Shown: positions 36,344-44,374 of the stretch, one piece after another
Position numbering within the stretch: the stretch's first letter is position 1
How the letters are laid out: every line of letters begins with the position of its first letter
From: Azospirillum tabaci
Lineage (GTDB): Bacteria; Pseudomonadota; Alphaproteobacteria; Azospirillales; Azospirillaceae
Direction of reading: 5' to 3'
NCBI RefSeq assembly: GCF_014596085.1
Contig: NZ_JACCJY010000033.1
Span: forward strand, 1-64,000
DNA: 64,000 bases
Program-made: the position numbers and the translations under genes
The notes under the pieces: model-generated
What the model was told of the DNA's origin: nothing
The model's database searches: none
Seen by the model: only the letters and a program-made list of their open reading frames with translations

Positions 36344-37119
36344 CGCTGGAACAGGAGTTGCCGGCCGGTCTGGAACTGGAGGTTCAGGGCGTCAGCCACG
36401 CCTTCGACCTGCACGGCGCGCCGTTGCCCGTTCTGAACTCGGTTGGCCTGCACGCCAAGCCGGGCGAGTTCGTGGCGCTGCTCGGCCCGTCGGGCTGCGG
36501 CAAGTCCACCCTGCTGCGGCTGGTCGCCGGGCTGGAGCCGCCGCGCGCGGGCCGGATTCTGGCCGACGGGCTGCCGATCACCGGGCCGCACCCGTCGCGG
36601 GTGGTGGTCTTCCAGGACCCGACGCTCTACCCCTGGCGGACCGTCTGGGACAATGTGGCGTTGGGGCTGGAGGCGCAGGGCGTGCTGCGCCAGCGGCGCA
36701 ACCGGGTGGACGAGGCGTTGCGGCTGGTCGGGCTGGACGGCTTCGCCAAGGCCTACCCGCACCAGCTCTCCGGGGGCATGGCGCAGCGCGCGGCGCTGGC
36801 CCGCGCGCTGGTGAACGACCCGCGCCTGCTGGTGCTGGACGAGCCGCTGGGCAAGCTCGACAGCCTGACCCGCATCCAGATGCAGGGCGAGATCGTCGCG
36901 CTGTGGCGGCGCGCCGGCTTCACCACCCTGCTGGTGACCCACGACGTGGAGGAGGCTCTGCTGATGGCCACCCGCGTCATCGTGTTCAGCGAGCGCCCGG
37001 CCCGCATCAAGGCGGAGATCGCCGTCGACCGCCCCTATCCCCGCCACCGCGACGACCCGGTGCTGGTGGATCTGCGCCACAAGGCGCTGGAACTGCTGGG
37101 CCTTGCGGGGAGCTGGTAG
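36337..37119 (+). CDS. ABC importer ATPase, sulfonate/taurine/nitrate type
   Basis: 260 residues. Walker A GPSGCGKSTLL, Q-loop FQDPTLYPWRTVWDNVALGL, signature LSGGMAQRAALARAL, Walker B LLVLDEPLGKLD, switch TLLVTHDVEEAL. The YPWRTV and THDVEEAL pattern is typical of SsuB/TauB/NrtD. ATG 36337 lies within the permease end. A GC-rich palindromic repeat follows and probably serves as the 3' end. Confidence 0.93.
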   Translation: MVALEQELPAGLELEVQGVSHAFDLHGAPLPVLNSVGLHAKPGEFVALLGPSGCGKSTLLRLVAGLEPPRAGRILADGLPITGPHPSRVVVFQDPTLYPWRTVWDNVALGLEAQGVLRQRRNRVDEALRLVGLDGFAKAYPHQLSGGMAQRAALARALVNDPRLLVLDEPLGKLDSLTRIQMQGEIVALWRRAGFTTLLVTHDVEEALLMATRVIVFSERPARIKAEIAVDRPYPRHRDDPVLVDLRHKALELLGLAGSW

Positions 37120-37126
37120 GGTGAGG

Positions 37127-37244
37127 GGTGCGTTGCCCCCTCCCTGACCCTTCCACGGTAACGCGGGGGAGGGGATGGACGCCGCTTTGCAATCATCTCC
37201 CTCCCCCGCCCAGCGGGGGAGGGCCGGGGTGGGGGGAACGTCAG
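37127..37244. repeat. GC-rich extragenic palindromic repeat (copy 3)
   Basis: A CCCTCC arm (37137-37145 region) and a CTCCCTCCCCCGCC-AG-CGGGGGAGGG hairpin (about 37198-37223), ending in GGGCCGGGGTGGGGGGAACGT. It occupies the convergent gap between the ABC ATPase and the small membrane protein gene. The end is nearly identical to copy 4 at 44265-44373. Confidence 0.75.
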
Positions 37245-37250
37245 ATTGGC

Positions 37251-37607
37251 TTAGCGTTCAACGAGCGCGCGTTCGACGGCGTTCGCCCCCCAGACCGACA
37301 GCGGAATCATCACCGCCGCCACCACCAGCAGGCCGATGGTCAGGTTGCCGCCGAGAACCCAGCTGGCGGCGCGGTGGAAGGTCTGCCAGGACGGGTCGGC
37401 GCGGCAGGCCTCCACCCAGGCCAGATCGAGGCCCAGACGTTCCAGCCCGTAGCCGACGTTGAACCAGGCCAGCGGCTCGCCATGACGGGTCCAATGCGGC
37501 CACTGCGCCATGACGCTCCACAGCAGCAGCGTCGACACCGTGCCGATGGACAGGGTGGTCAGACCGAAGCTCACGGCCGGGGCTAGGCGGGACATCGGGG
37601 CGCTCAT
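37251..37607 (-). CDS. Small two-helix membrane protein, unknown
   Basis: 118 residues. Two predicted helices (VSFGLTTLSIGTVSTLLLWS near the start and NLTIGLLVVAAVMIPLSVWG near the end) enclose a periplasmic loop rich in Trp (WPHWTRHGEPLAWFNVGYG). No known family. Minus ATG at 37607; a longer in-frame start at 37676 adds unlikely sequence. Divergent from the iron-type operon, with a Fur-like dyad in the gap at 37719-37737. Confidence 0.55.
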   Translation of the reverse strand: MSAPMSRLAPAVSFGLTTLSIGTVSTLLLWSVMAQWPHWTRHGEPLAWFNVGYGLERLGLDLAWVEACRADPSWQTFHRAASWVLGGNLTIGLLVVAAVMIPLSVWGANAVERALVER

Positions 37608-37718
37608 ATCAAGTCTACTGCACAAGTATAGTTTACAGGGCGGTAGAGCTGTTTGGAATTGTTTTTTGAAATCCACATGGTCGGGAGTTGGGCCGATCTA
37701 CCGGCGTCCGGCTTTCAG

Positions 37719-37737
37719 GAGAATGCGAGTCATTCTC
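37719..37737. promoter_or_regulatory. Fur-box-like dyad GAGAATG-N5-CATTCTC
   Basis: Perfect 7-base arms with 5-base spacer; 14 of 19 bases match the Fur consensus. It lies 141 bases before the DUF3649 gene. The layout equals that of the importer dyad at 26672. Confidence 0.6.
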
Positions 37738-37878
37738 ATTTTGATGGACGCTTCGCGTCGTTTCCACGATTATGACCACCGAGCGTGACGCGGGGACCGG
37801 ATTGGACACCCCGTTCGCCGCCGGAGCAACCCCGGGGCCACGCGACGGACCGTCCTGAACGCTTGGGTGACCCCTTTG

Positions 37879-38202
37879 ATGACGACTCTTCCCTCCCGGC
37901 TGAGGTTCGGGCCGGACGGGCGGCGGTGCCTGGACGTGGCGTCCCGCAGCCTTGCCGGCATCGGCGGCGGCTACGCGCTGGCGGCGGTGGCGGCGATGTT
38001 CCTGGCTCTCGCTCTGCCGATGCCGCGGGCGGAGGCGGTCTACACCGCCACCATGCTGTCCTTTGTCATCCACGCCGGGGCGGTGGTCTGGGCCTTCGCC
38101 GTCCGGTCGCGGTGGGTGTGGCCCGGCCTTCTGGCGCCGACGCTGCTGCTGGGCGGCGGTACCTGGTTGCTGCACGGTCTGCAACAGGGGGCGCCGTCAT
38201 GA
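37879..38202 (+). CDS. DUF3649-type small membrane protein
   Basis: 107 residues with three predicted helices. Seen: SRSLAGIGGGYALAAVAAMF, VYTATMLSFVIHAGAVVWAF. The order DUF3649 - PepSY protein - DUF3325 is a repeated iron-uptake-associated arrangement in proteobacteria (from memory), supporting the call. ATG 37879 preferred; GTG 37867 is possible. Overlaps the PepSY gene by 4 bases. Confidence 0.75.
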   Translation: MTTLPSRLRFGPDGRRCLDVASRSLAGIGGGYALAAVAAMFLALALPMPRAEAVYTATMLSFVIHAGAVVWAFAVRSRWVWPGLLAPTLLLGGGTWLLHGLQQGAPS

Positions 38203-39818
38203 AGGACGGGTTCCGCCAGTCCATGGCGTGGCTGCACACCTGGTCGGGGCTTCTGCTCGGCTGGCTGCTGTTCGCCGTCTTCCTGACCGGCACCATCGCC
38301 TATTTCCGGCAGGAGGTGACGGTCTGGATGCAGCCGGAGCTTCACGGCTCCGTCCCCGACGCCGGGACCGCCGAACGGGCGGTGGAGCGTATGGGCCAGC
38401 TCGCCCCCGACGCGTCGCAGTGGACCATTGCGCTGCCCGGTGAGCGGACCCCGGCGGTGTCGGTGTCCTGGCGCCCGGCGGACGCCAAGCCGAACGACCG
38501 CGCCGCGTTGAAGCGCGCCACGCTCGACGCCGGGACCGGCGCGGTGCTGGAGCCGCGCGAGACGGCCGGTGGCAACTTCCTCTACCGCTTCCATTTCGAG
38601 CTGTACGGGATGCCGCGCGAGACCGCGCGCTGGATCGTCGGCATCGCCACCATGGCGATGCTGGTCGCCATCGTCAGCGGCATCATCACCCACCGCCGCA
38701 TCTTCAAGGATGTCTTCACCTTCCGGCCGGAGAAGTCGGCGCTGCGCTCCTGGATGGACGGGCATGTGGCGGCGGCGGTGCTGGCGCTGCCCTTCCACCT
38801 GATGATCACCTATTCCGGCCTGCTGCTGTTCATGACGATGCTCATGCCCTGGGCGGTCGATCTCGCCTACGACGGCGACCGGCAGGCCTACTTCGCCGAA
38901 AGCGGCTTCCGCCGAGCCGCCTCGACGCCCCGGCCGGCACCGCAGACCGCGGCGCTGACCCCGGTGGCGCCGCTGCTGGCCGAGGCGGACCGGCGCTGGG
39001 CCGACCGCGGCGGTGTGGGAAGCCTGACCGTCACCAACCCCGGCCGCGCCAACGCCACCATCGAGTTGCGGCCGGCGGAGTCCGACTCCATCGGGCGCGG
39101 TGCCGCGACCGAGCGGTTGCTGTTCGACGGGGTGACCGGTCAGGCGCTGGAGGCCCCACCGGCGGACCCGCAGCCGGCGGCCATGGCGACCGGCAATTAC
39201 CTGATGGGGCTGCATCTGGCGCGCTTCGCCGGGCCGGGCATGCGCTGGCTGTTCTTCGTCTCGGGCGTCGCCGGGACGGTGATGGTGGGCAGCGGCCTGA
39301 TCCTCTGGGTGGTCAAACGGCGGTCGCAGCGCGGCCGGGCGGAGAACTGGGCGGCCGGTCCCGAGCCGTTCGGGCACCGGTTGGCCGACCGGCTGAACAT
39401 CGGCGTGGTGGCGGGCCTGCCCCTGGCCGTCGCCGCCTATTTCTGGGCCAACCGCCTGCTGCCGGTAGGGCTGGAGGAGCGCGCGGGCTGGGAGATCGGC
39501 GTGTTCTTCCTGACCTGGGCCGCCGCCCTGCTGCATGCCCCCCTGCGCCCGTCGCGGCGCGGCTGGGCGGAACAGCTTTGGATCGGGGCGGCGCTGTTCA
39601 CTCTGCTGCCGGTGCTGAACCTCGCCACCGCCGCCGGGCATCTGGGCAACAGCCTGCCGGCGGGGAACTGGCTCCTGGCCGGCTTCGACCTGACGGCGCT
39701 GGCGGTCGGGCTGCTGCTGGGCTTCGCGGCGCGCAAGGTCGGACGGAACGCCTTCGCCCGCAAGTCGGCGCCCGCCCCCGTCCTGCCCGCCGGGGCGGTC
39801 GTGGAGGAGCCGACATGA
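38199..39818 (+). CDS. PepSY-associated TM-helix protein (iron-regulated, PiuB/FoxB-like)
   Basis: 539 residues. Seen: N-terminal LHTWSGLLLGWLLFAVFLTG, the family's first helix with its His, then a periplasmic PepSY-like region, FHFELYG, HRRIFKDVFTFRP, a GHVAAAVLALPFHLMITYSG helix, and three to four more C-terminal helices. Relatives such as PiuB/FoxB are proposed reductases that release iron from siderophores; heme ligation by the conserved His is inferred. Middle gene of the operon, overlapping both neighbours by 4 bases. The Fur-like dyad upstream fits iron control. Confidence 0.85.
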   Translation: MKDGFRQSMAWLHTWSGLLLGWLLFAVFLTGTIAYFRQEVTVWMQPELHGSVPDAGTAERAVERMGQLAPDASQWTIALPGERTPAVSVSWRPADAKPNDRAALKRATLDAGTGAVLEPRETAGGNFLYRFHFELYGMPRETARWIVGIATMAMLVAIVSGIITHRRIFKDVFTFRPEKSALRSWMDGHVAAAVLALPFHLMITYSGLLLFMTMLMPWAVDLAYDGDRQAYFAESGFRRAASTPRPAPQTAALTPVAPLLAEADRRWADRGGVGSLTVTNPGRANATIELRPAESDSIGRGAATERLLFDGVTGQALEAPPADPQPAAMATGNYLMGLHLARFAGPGMRWLFFVSGVAGTVMVGSGLILWVVKRRSQRGRAENWAAGPEPFGHRLADRLNIGVVAGLPLAVAAYFWANRLLPVGLEERAGWEIGVFFLTWAAALLHAPLRPSRRGWAEQLWIGAALFTLLPVLNLATAAGHLGNSLPAGNWLLAGFDLTALAVGLLLGFAARKVGRNAFARKSAPAPVLPAGAVVEEPT

Positions 39819-40141
39819 TCCTGTCGTCGCTGTGCATCGCCTATGCGGGCTTGCTCGCCCTGGCGCTCGCCATGGACCGCCATCACGAGCAGGTCTTCGC
39901 CCGCCGCCCCTCCGCCCGGACCAGCCGCCTGCTGGGATGGGCGGGATGGTTGGCGCTCGCGCTGTCGCTGCCGCCCGCGGTGATGGCGTGGGGATGGGCG
40001 ATCGGGATCCCAGCCTGGCTGGGGCTGCTGACGGTCGCCGCGGCGGCGCTGGTCCTGCTGCTGTCCCACGCGCCGCGGGCGGCCCTGAGGCTCGGTCCCG
40101 TGGCGCTGGTCTGCGCTCCGTTCCCTACACTTCTTGGATGA
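39815..40141 (+). CDS. DUF3325-type small membrane protein
   Basis: 108 residues, three predicted helices (SLCIAYAGLLALALAMDRHH, WAGWLALALSLPPAVMAW, a C-terminal LVCAPFP). Matches the DUF3325 protein usually encoded after a PepSY protein. Function unknown. Last gene of the operon, overlapping the PepSY gene by 4 bases. Confidence 0.75.
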   Translation: MILSSLCIAYAGLLALALAMDRHHEQVFARRPSARTSRLLGWAGWLALALSLPPAVMAWGWAIGIPAWLGLLTVAAAALVLLLSHAPRAALRLGPVALVCAPFPTLLG

Positions 40142-40203
40142 GGGCGCGGCTTTTCCGCAACGCCGCCTTGCGTCCGGCGCCTGCGCGCAAGGTCGAGGAA
40201 CTG

Positions 40204-40219
40204 TTTCACCCTTGTGAAA
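40204..40219. promoter_or_regulatory. Inverted repeat TTTCAC-N4-GTGAAA before the P-type ATPase cluster
   Basis: A perfect 6-4-6 dyad 75 bases upstream of the first gene of the cluster. No clear -35/-10 pair; operator status is tentative. Confidence 0.35.
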
Positions 40220-40294
40220 TTATGGATATCCTGCGCAACCATGGAAGGTCCCGGGCCGCGTGAGCGGATCGCGGCTGACGCAGGAGAACGGGCA

Positions 40295-40774
40295 ATGACC
40301 GGACGGATCTCTCCCATCGCATCGGCGGTGCCCGGGCGCATCCGCGTGCGCCACCCTTTGCTGCGCCGGACGGACCGGTTTCAGGAGGCGCTGGGCCGCC
40401 TGGAGGCTTCGGACGCTGTCCGCGTGAGCGAGAGCAACCCGGCGGTGGGCAGTTTTCTGCTGAGCTACGACCCCGCTGCGGTGACGCCGGAGGACGCCCG
40501 ATCCCAGGTGGAGGCGCTGCTGTCGGCGGCGCTGCACCCCGCGGAGGCCCCGCCGCCGTCGGATGCTCCGGCGCCCGTCGCGGAGGGCAAGCCGGCCGCT
40601 CCCGAGCTGAAATGGCGGATCAACCGCGCGGCCAAGATCGGGATGATGGGCAGCATGGCGGCGACCCTGGCGGCGCTGGGGGTGGGCAAGCGCGTCCACG
40701 CCGGCTTTGGCACGCTGTTCGTCGCCTTCATGCTCGTCCACATGACCGTGCAGCGCAAACGCCTCTTCCAATGA
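40295..40774 (+). CDS. HMA-like domain protein, P-type ATPase cluster gene 1
   Basis: 159 residues. The N-terminal PGRIRVRHPLLRRTDRFQEAL and FLLSYDPAAVTPEDARSQVE resemble a heavy-metal-associated-like ferredoxin fold without the CxxC metal site. A Pro/Ala linker and a C-terminal membrane region (IGMMGSMAATLAALGVGKRV, GTLFVAFMLVH) follow. AGGAG precedes ATG 40295. The next five genes overlap in series. A role as an accessory subunit of the pump is inferred. Confidence 0.7.
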   Translation: MTGRISPIASAVPGRIRVRHPLLRRTDRFQEALGRLEASDAVRVSESNPAVGSFLLSYDPAAVTPEDARSQVEALLSAALHPAEAPPPSDAPAPVAEGKPAAPELKWRINRAAKIGMMGSMAATLAALGVGKRVHAGFGTLFVAFMLVHMTVQRKRLFQ

Positions 40775-41133
40775 CCGACCACGGCCCGAGCATGCCCGAC
40801 GATTTCCTGAGCCGGCTGGCCGCCGCCCTGACCATCGCGCACCACATTCCCGGCCGGGTGCGGCTGAAGCTCGACGGCGCCGCGGAGCGCAGTCTGGCGG
40901 CGCTGGTGGACGACGCCAGGGCGCTGCACCGCGCGCTCTCCGGGGCGGAGGGCATCCGCTCCGTCGCGCTGAACCCGCTCGCCCGGTCTTGCACCATCGA
41001 ATACGACCCCACGGTGATCCCGCCCTCGGCGTGGCCGGATCTGCTGAGCGGGGAAGCCAGCGCGGCGGCGGGGACGCTGCTGCGCATCGCCACCGCCGGG
41101 TTAGCGGGCGGTGCGCCGGAAAGGAGACCATGA
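40771..41133 (+). CDS. HMA-like domain protein, P-type ATPase cluster gene 2
   Basis: 120 residues. IAHHIPGRVRLKL followed by SVALNPLARSCTIEYDP is a second copy of the HMA-like fold without CxxC. No membrane segment except a weak C-terminal one. Overlaps its neighbours by 4 and 1 bases, so it is translated in step. Homologous to gene 1 and to the N-terminal domain of the ATPase, so it is probably a duplicated module. Confidence 0.7.
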   Translation: MTDHGPSMPDDFLSRLAAALTIAHHIPGRVRLKLDGAAERSLAALVDDARALHRALSGAEGIRSVALNPLARSCTIEYDPTVIPPSAWPDLLSGEASAAAGTLLRIATAGLAGGAPERRP

Positions 41134-41483
41134 TGCTGCCGCTTCTGACATTTGCGTCCGGCGTGATCGCCGGGGCCCTCGGCGTCCGGATGGTGAAAAA
41201 CGCCAAGGCCGATCCCAGGATCGCCGACCTCAAGGCTGTCGATGTGAAGGCCGCCGCCCGCGAGGGCGCTGGCAAGGCGCAGACCGCGGTGCGCGAGGCC
41301 GCCGTCACCGGCCTGCTGGCCATCGAGCGGACCTCCGCCGGTCTGCGCTCCTGCCTCGCCACGCCGGTGGAGGAAGCCCCCGTCGCGGCGGCGCCCGCCG
41401 AGGCGGAGCCGGTAAAGGACGATGTGGCGGAGCCGGTGAAGACCGAGCCGACGCCGCCCGCCAGCCCGTCGGGGGCCGCGTGA
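41133..41483 (+). CDS. Small membrane-anchored protein, P-type ATPase cluster gene 3
   Basis: 116 residues. A short N-terminal helix (LPLLTFASGVIAGALGVRM) precedes a helical, Ala-rich, Lys-containing stretch and an acidic/Pro-rich tail. No family recognised. AAGGAG lies 6 bases before ATG 41133; ATG 41130 is an alternative. Overlaps the next gene by 4 bases. Confidence 0.6.
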   Translation: MLPLLTFASGVIAGALGVRMVKNAKADPRIADLKAVDVKAAAREGAGKAQTAVREAAVTGLLAIERTSAGLRSCLATPVEEAPVAAAPAEAEPVKDDVAEPVKTEPTPPASPSGAA

Positions 41484-41824
41484 AACGCGGGAAGCGGCGC
41501 GGCAAGGTGCGGGGCTCCGGCACGCTCGCCGCCGACTTCACGCGCGGCATGGTGGCGACCGGCCTGCTGACCGCCGTCCAGGACCGCTGGGTGACGGGCG
41601 CCGAGCCCCCCGCGCCGCGCACCATCCTGCGCCACGGCCTGCAGGGCGGTGCGGCGCTGGCCGCCGCCAGCGTCGCCGCCGACGCCCTGCGCACCCGCGA
41701 CTACGCGCGCCTCGCCCTGGCGGTCGCCGCCGGGGCGGCGGGCGTGGTGATGATCGAACATCTGCTGAATCCGGCGGAAGAGCCGCCGCAAGAACGGCCG
41801 AAAAACGAGGACCCCCATGGCTAA
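41480..41824 (+). CDS. Small membrane protein, P-type ATPase cluster gene 4
   Basis: 114 residues with a basic N-terminus (KRGKRRGKVRGSG) and two short hydrophobic stretches (LQGGAALAAASVAADAL, ALAVAAGAAGVVMIEHLL). No family recognised. GTG 41480 overlaps gene 3; the end overlaps gene 5 by 8 bases. Confidence 0.6.
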   Translation: MKRGKRRGKVRGSGTLAADFTRGMVATGLLTAVQDRWVTGAEPPAPRTILRHGLQGGAALAAASVAADALRTRDYARLALAVAAGAAGVVMIEHLLNPAEEPPQERPKNEDPHG

Positions 41825-42179
41825 GAAGATCAAGAAGGCGTTGAAGAAGCTGAAGAAGCAGCAGCGCCAGTACGAAGCCGCCATGGCCGCCGGCGGCGCC
41901 CCCATTGGAGGTGGCATGGGGGCCAATGCGGCGCGGGGGCAGGGGCTTCTCGGCGGGCTGACCGGCCTGCTGCCGTCGCGCCGGTCCGAGCAGTTCCTGG
42001 TCGGGCTCCTGGTCGGGGCGGCGGCGGCCTATGTGCTGTCCGACGAGGAGCTGCGCGGCAAGATCGTGAAGTCCGGCCTGAAGCTCTACGGCAACCTCGC
42101 CGGCGGCCTTGCCGAGATGAAGGAGCAGATGGCCGACCTCCAGGCCGAGCTGGAGGCGGAACAGGCCGGAGCGTTATGA
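41817..42179 (+). CDS. Small protein with basic coiled N-terminus and YtxH-like segment, cluster gene 5
   Basis: 120 residues: a strongly basic start (AKKIKKALKKLKKQQRQYEA), then SEQFLVGLLVGAAAAYVLSD, a YtxH-like membrane helix, and an acidic amphipathic tail (MKEQMADLQAELEAEQ). Such proteins may scaffold a membrane complex. Overlaps gene 4 by 8 bases and the ATPase by 4. Confidence 0.65.
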   Translation: MAKKIKKALKKLKKQQRQYEAAMAAGGAPIGGGMGANAARGQGLLGGLTGLLPSRRSEQFLVGLLVGAAAAYVLSDEELRGKIVKSGLKLYGNLAGGLAEMKEQMADLQAELEAEQAGAL

Positions 42180-44347
42180 GCGGCCTGCCCTGGTTCCTGC
42201 GGCTGGAGCCGGTCCATCGGGTTCCGGGGCGCATCCGGCTGCGCTACGCCTGCCGTCCCGGAACCCCCGCCGACGAGGCGACCCTGCACCGGGTGGTGGA
42301 GGCGGTCGTCGGGGTAACGTCGGTCCGGGCGAGCCGCGCTGCGCGGTCGCTGGCCGTCCGCTACGATCCGGCGGTGACCGACGCCACGGCGCTGTGTCTC
42401 GCGCTGGCCGCCTTGCCGATTCCTGAGGCGGCGCCGCCCGCCCCGGCGGCGGAGGGCGGGGAGAATCACGGCGCGACGCTGGTCCGCAGCCTCGCCACGC
42501 TGGCCGGCGGCTTCCTGCTGCCCATGCCGCTGCGTCTGCCGCTGTCGCTGGCCGTCGCCATGCCGATGCTGCGCGAGGGCATGGCCATCTACGGACGGGA
42601 GGGCGTCAACTCCCATGTGCTGGAAGCGGCGGCGGTGTCGATCTCCCTGGCGCGGCGGGATTTCACGGCGGCCAACACCACCGTCTTCATGCTGGCGCTC
42701 GGCGAATACATGGAGGAGTCCATCGCCCGCCGGTCGGACGCGCTGCTGAAGCGGCTGCTGCGCCCGTCGAGCGATCAGGTGTGGCTGCTGCGCGACGGGG
42801 TGGAGATCCAGGTGCCCGCCGACACCGTCATGGTCGGCGACAGCGTGGTCATCGGCGCCGGGACAGTGATCCCCGTGGACGGCACGGTGCTGAGCGGGGA
42901 GGCGACCGTCAACGAGGCCGCCATGACCGGCGAGAGCGCTCCGGTGGTCAAGCAGCGCGGCTCCGCCGTCCTGTCCGGCACGCTGATGGAGGAGGGGCGG
43001 CTGGTCGTCTACGCCGAGCATGTCGGAAGCCACACCGCCGCCGCCCGCATCGCCGATTACGTCGAGCAGTCGCTGACCGCCAAGAGCGAGGCGCAGCTCG
43101 ACGCGGCGCGGCTGGCCGACCGGCTGGTTCCCACGGTGCTGAAGCTGGCCGGCGGGTCCTTCCTGATGACCGGCGACTGGCGCAGCGCGGCGTCGGTGCT
43201 CCAGGCCGACTATTCCTGCGCGCTGAAGCTGGCGACCCCGGTGGCCTTCAAATCGGCCATGTACGGGGCGGGGCAGGCCGGCATCCTGATCAAGGGCGCC
43301 AACGCGCTGGAGCGGCTGGCCCAGGCCGACACGGTCATCTTCGACAAGACCGGCACACTGACCACGGGCGATCTGCAGGTGACCGATTCCATCGCCTTCG
43401 ACCCGACCTTCAGCCCCGACGACCTGATCTGCCTCGCCGCCTCGGTGGAGGAGCATTACTTCCACCCGCTGGCGATGGCCGTGGTCAACGCCGCCAAGGA
43501 AACGCACAACCGCCACTTCGACCATCAGGAGGTGAAGTTCATCGTCGCCCACGGGGTGGCCAGCGTCATCGACGGCAAGCGCATCGTCGTCGGCTCCCGC
43601 CACTTCATCGAGGACGACGAGGGCATCGACACCGCGGCCCACCGCGAGGCCATCGACGCGCTGCACCGCGACGGCAAGACGCTGCTGTTCATCGGCTTCG
43701 GCGGGGTGCTGGCCGGCGTGCTGGCGCTGAAGGACAGCGTGCGCGCGGCCAGTGCGGCGACCATCGCGCGGCTCCGGAGGGCGGGGGTGAAGCGGGTGCT
43801 GATGCTGACCGGCGACCACCGCGACCGCGCCGCCGAGTTGGCCGCGGAGCTGCGCCTCGACGGCTTCCACGCCGACCTGCTGCCCACCGACAAGGCCCGC
43901 ATCATCGAGGATCTGAGTCGCGCGGGCGCGCGCATCGCCTTCGTCGGCGACGGCATCAACGACGCCCCGGCGCTGGCCGGCGCCCATGTCGGCATCGCCA
44001 TGCAGAAGGGGGCCGACATCGCGCGGCTGACCGCCGACGTGGCGCTTCTGGAGGACCGGATCGAGCGGGTCGCCGACGCCAAGGAGACGGCGGACGCCGC
44101 CATGGCACTGATCGCCCGCAATTACCGCCTGACGGTCGGGCTGAACAGCGCGATCCTCGGCGCCGCCGCGCTGGGCCTGCTGTCCCCGGTGGGCACCGCG
44201 GTGCTGCACAACGGGACCACGATCGGGATCCTGTTGAACGCGCTGCGCCGCGCGCCGGCGGCGGCATTGCCCCACCCTAACCCTCCCCCGCTACCGCAGG
44301 GGAGGGGACTGCCGCCGCTTCGCAGGATCCTCCCTCCCCTGCGGTAG
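42176..44347 (+). CDS. P1B-like metal-transporting P-type ATPase with atypical transport motif
   Basis: 723 residues. N-terminal HMA-like domain (RVPGRIRLRYACRPG) without CxxC. Core motifs are intact: TGES actuator, phospho-site Asp390 in DKTGTLTTG, HPLAMAV in place of the P1B HP locus, MLTGDHRDRA and GDGINDAPALAGAHVGIAMQ. The membrane metal-selection motif normally CPC reads YSCALKLATP (Cys348), a non-standard form, so the transported ion cannot be assigned. The last 25 or so residues are encoded by a palindromic repeat (stop in its right arm). Last of a six-gene overlapping cluster; the five preceding small proteins are probably its partners. Confidence 0.88.
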   Translation: MSGLPWFLRLEPVHRVPGRIRLRYACRPGTPADEATLHRVVEAVVGVTSVRASRAARSLAVRYDPAVTDATALCLALAALPIPEAAPPAPAAEGGENHGATLVRSLATLAGGFLLPMPLRLPLSLAVAMPMLREGMAIYGREGVNSHVLEAAAVSISLARRDFTAANTTVFMLALGEYMEESIARRSDALLKRLLRPSSDQVWLLRDGVEIQVPADTVMVGDSVVIGAGTVIPVDGTVLSGEATVNEAAMTGESAPVVKQRGSAVLSGTLMEEGRLVVYAEHVGSHTAAARIADYVEQSLTAKSEAQLDAARLADRLVPTVLKLAGGSFLMTGDWRSAASVLQADYSCALKLATPVAFKSAMYGAGQAGILIKGANALERLAQADTVIFDKTGTLTTGDLQVTDSIAFDPTFSPDDLICLAASVEEHYFHPLAMAVVNAAKETHNRHFDHQEVKFIVAHGVASVIDGKRIVVGSRHFIEDDEGIDTAAHREAIDALHRDGKTLLFIGFGGVLAGVLALKDSVRAASAATIARLRRAGVKRVLMLTGDHRDRAAELAAELRLDGFHADLLPTDKARIIEDLSRAGARIAFVGDGINDAPALAGAHVGIAMQKGADIARLTADVALLEDRIERVADAKETADAAMALIARNYRLTVGLNSAILGAAALGLLSPVGTAVLHNGTTIGILLNALRRAPAAALPHPNPPPLPQGRGLPPLRRILPPLR

Positions 44348-44373
44348 CGGGGGAGGGCCGGGGTGGGGGCAAC
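44265..44373. repeat. GC-rich palindromic repeat (copy 4), overlapping the ATPase 3' end
   Basis: Arms 44281-44306 and 44332-44357 are a perfect 26-base inverted repeat with a 25-base loop, extended by partial pairing of the outer GCCCCACCC and GGGTGGGGGC segments. It supplies the C-terminal codons and stop of the P-type ATPase and spans the convergent gap. Confidence 0.85.
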
Positions 44374-44374
44374 G

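Noticed and set aside
42176..44347. Frameshift at the end of the P-type ATPase to explain its odd tail
   Set aside because: The core motifs and reading frame are continuous; the tail is explained by the palindromic repeat.
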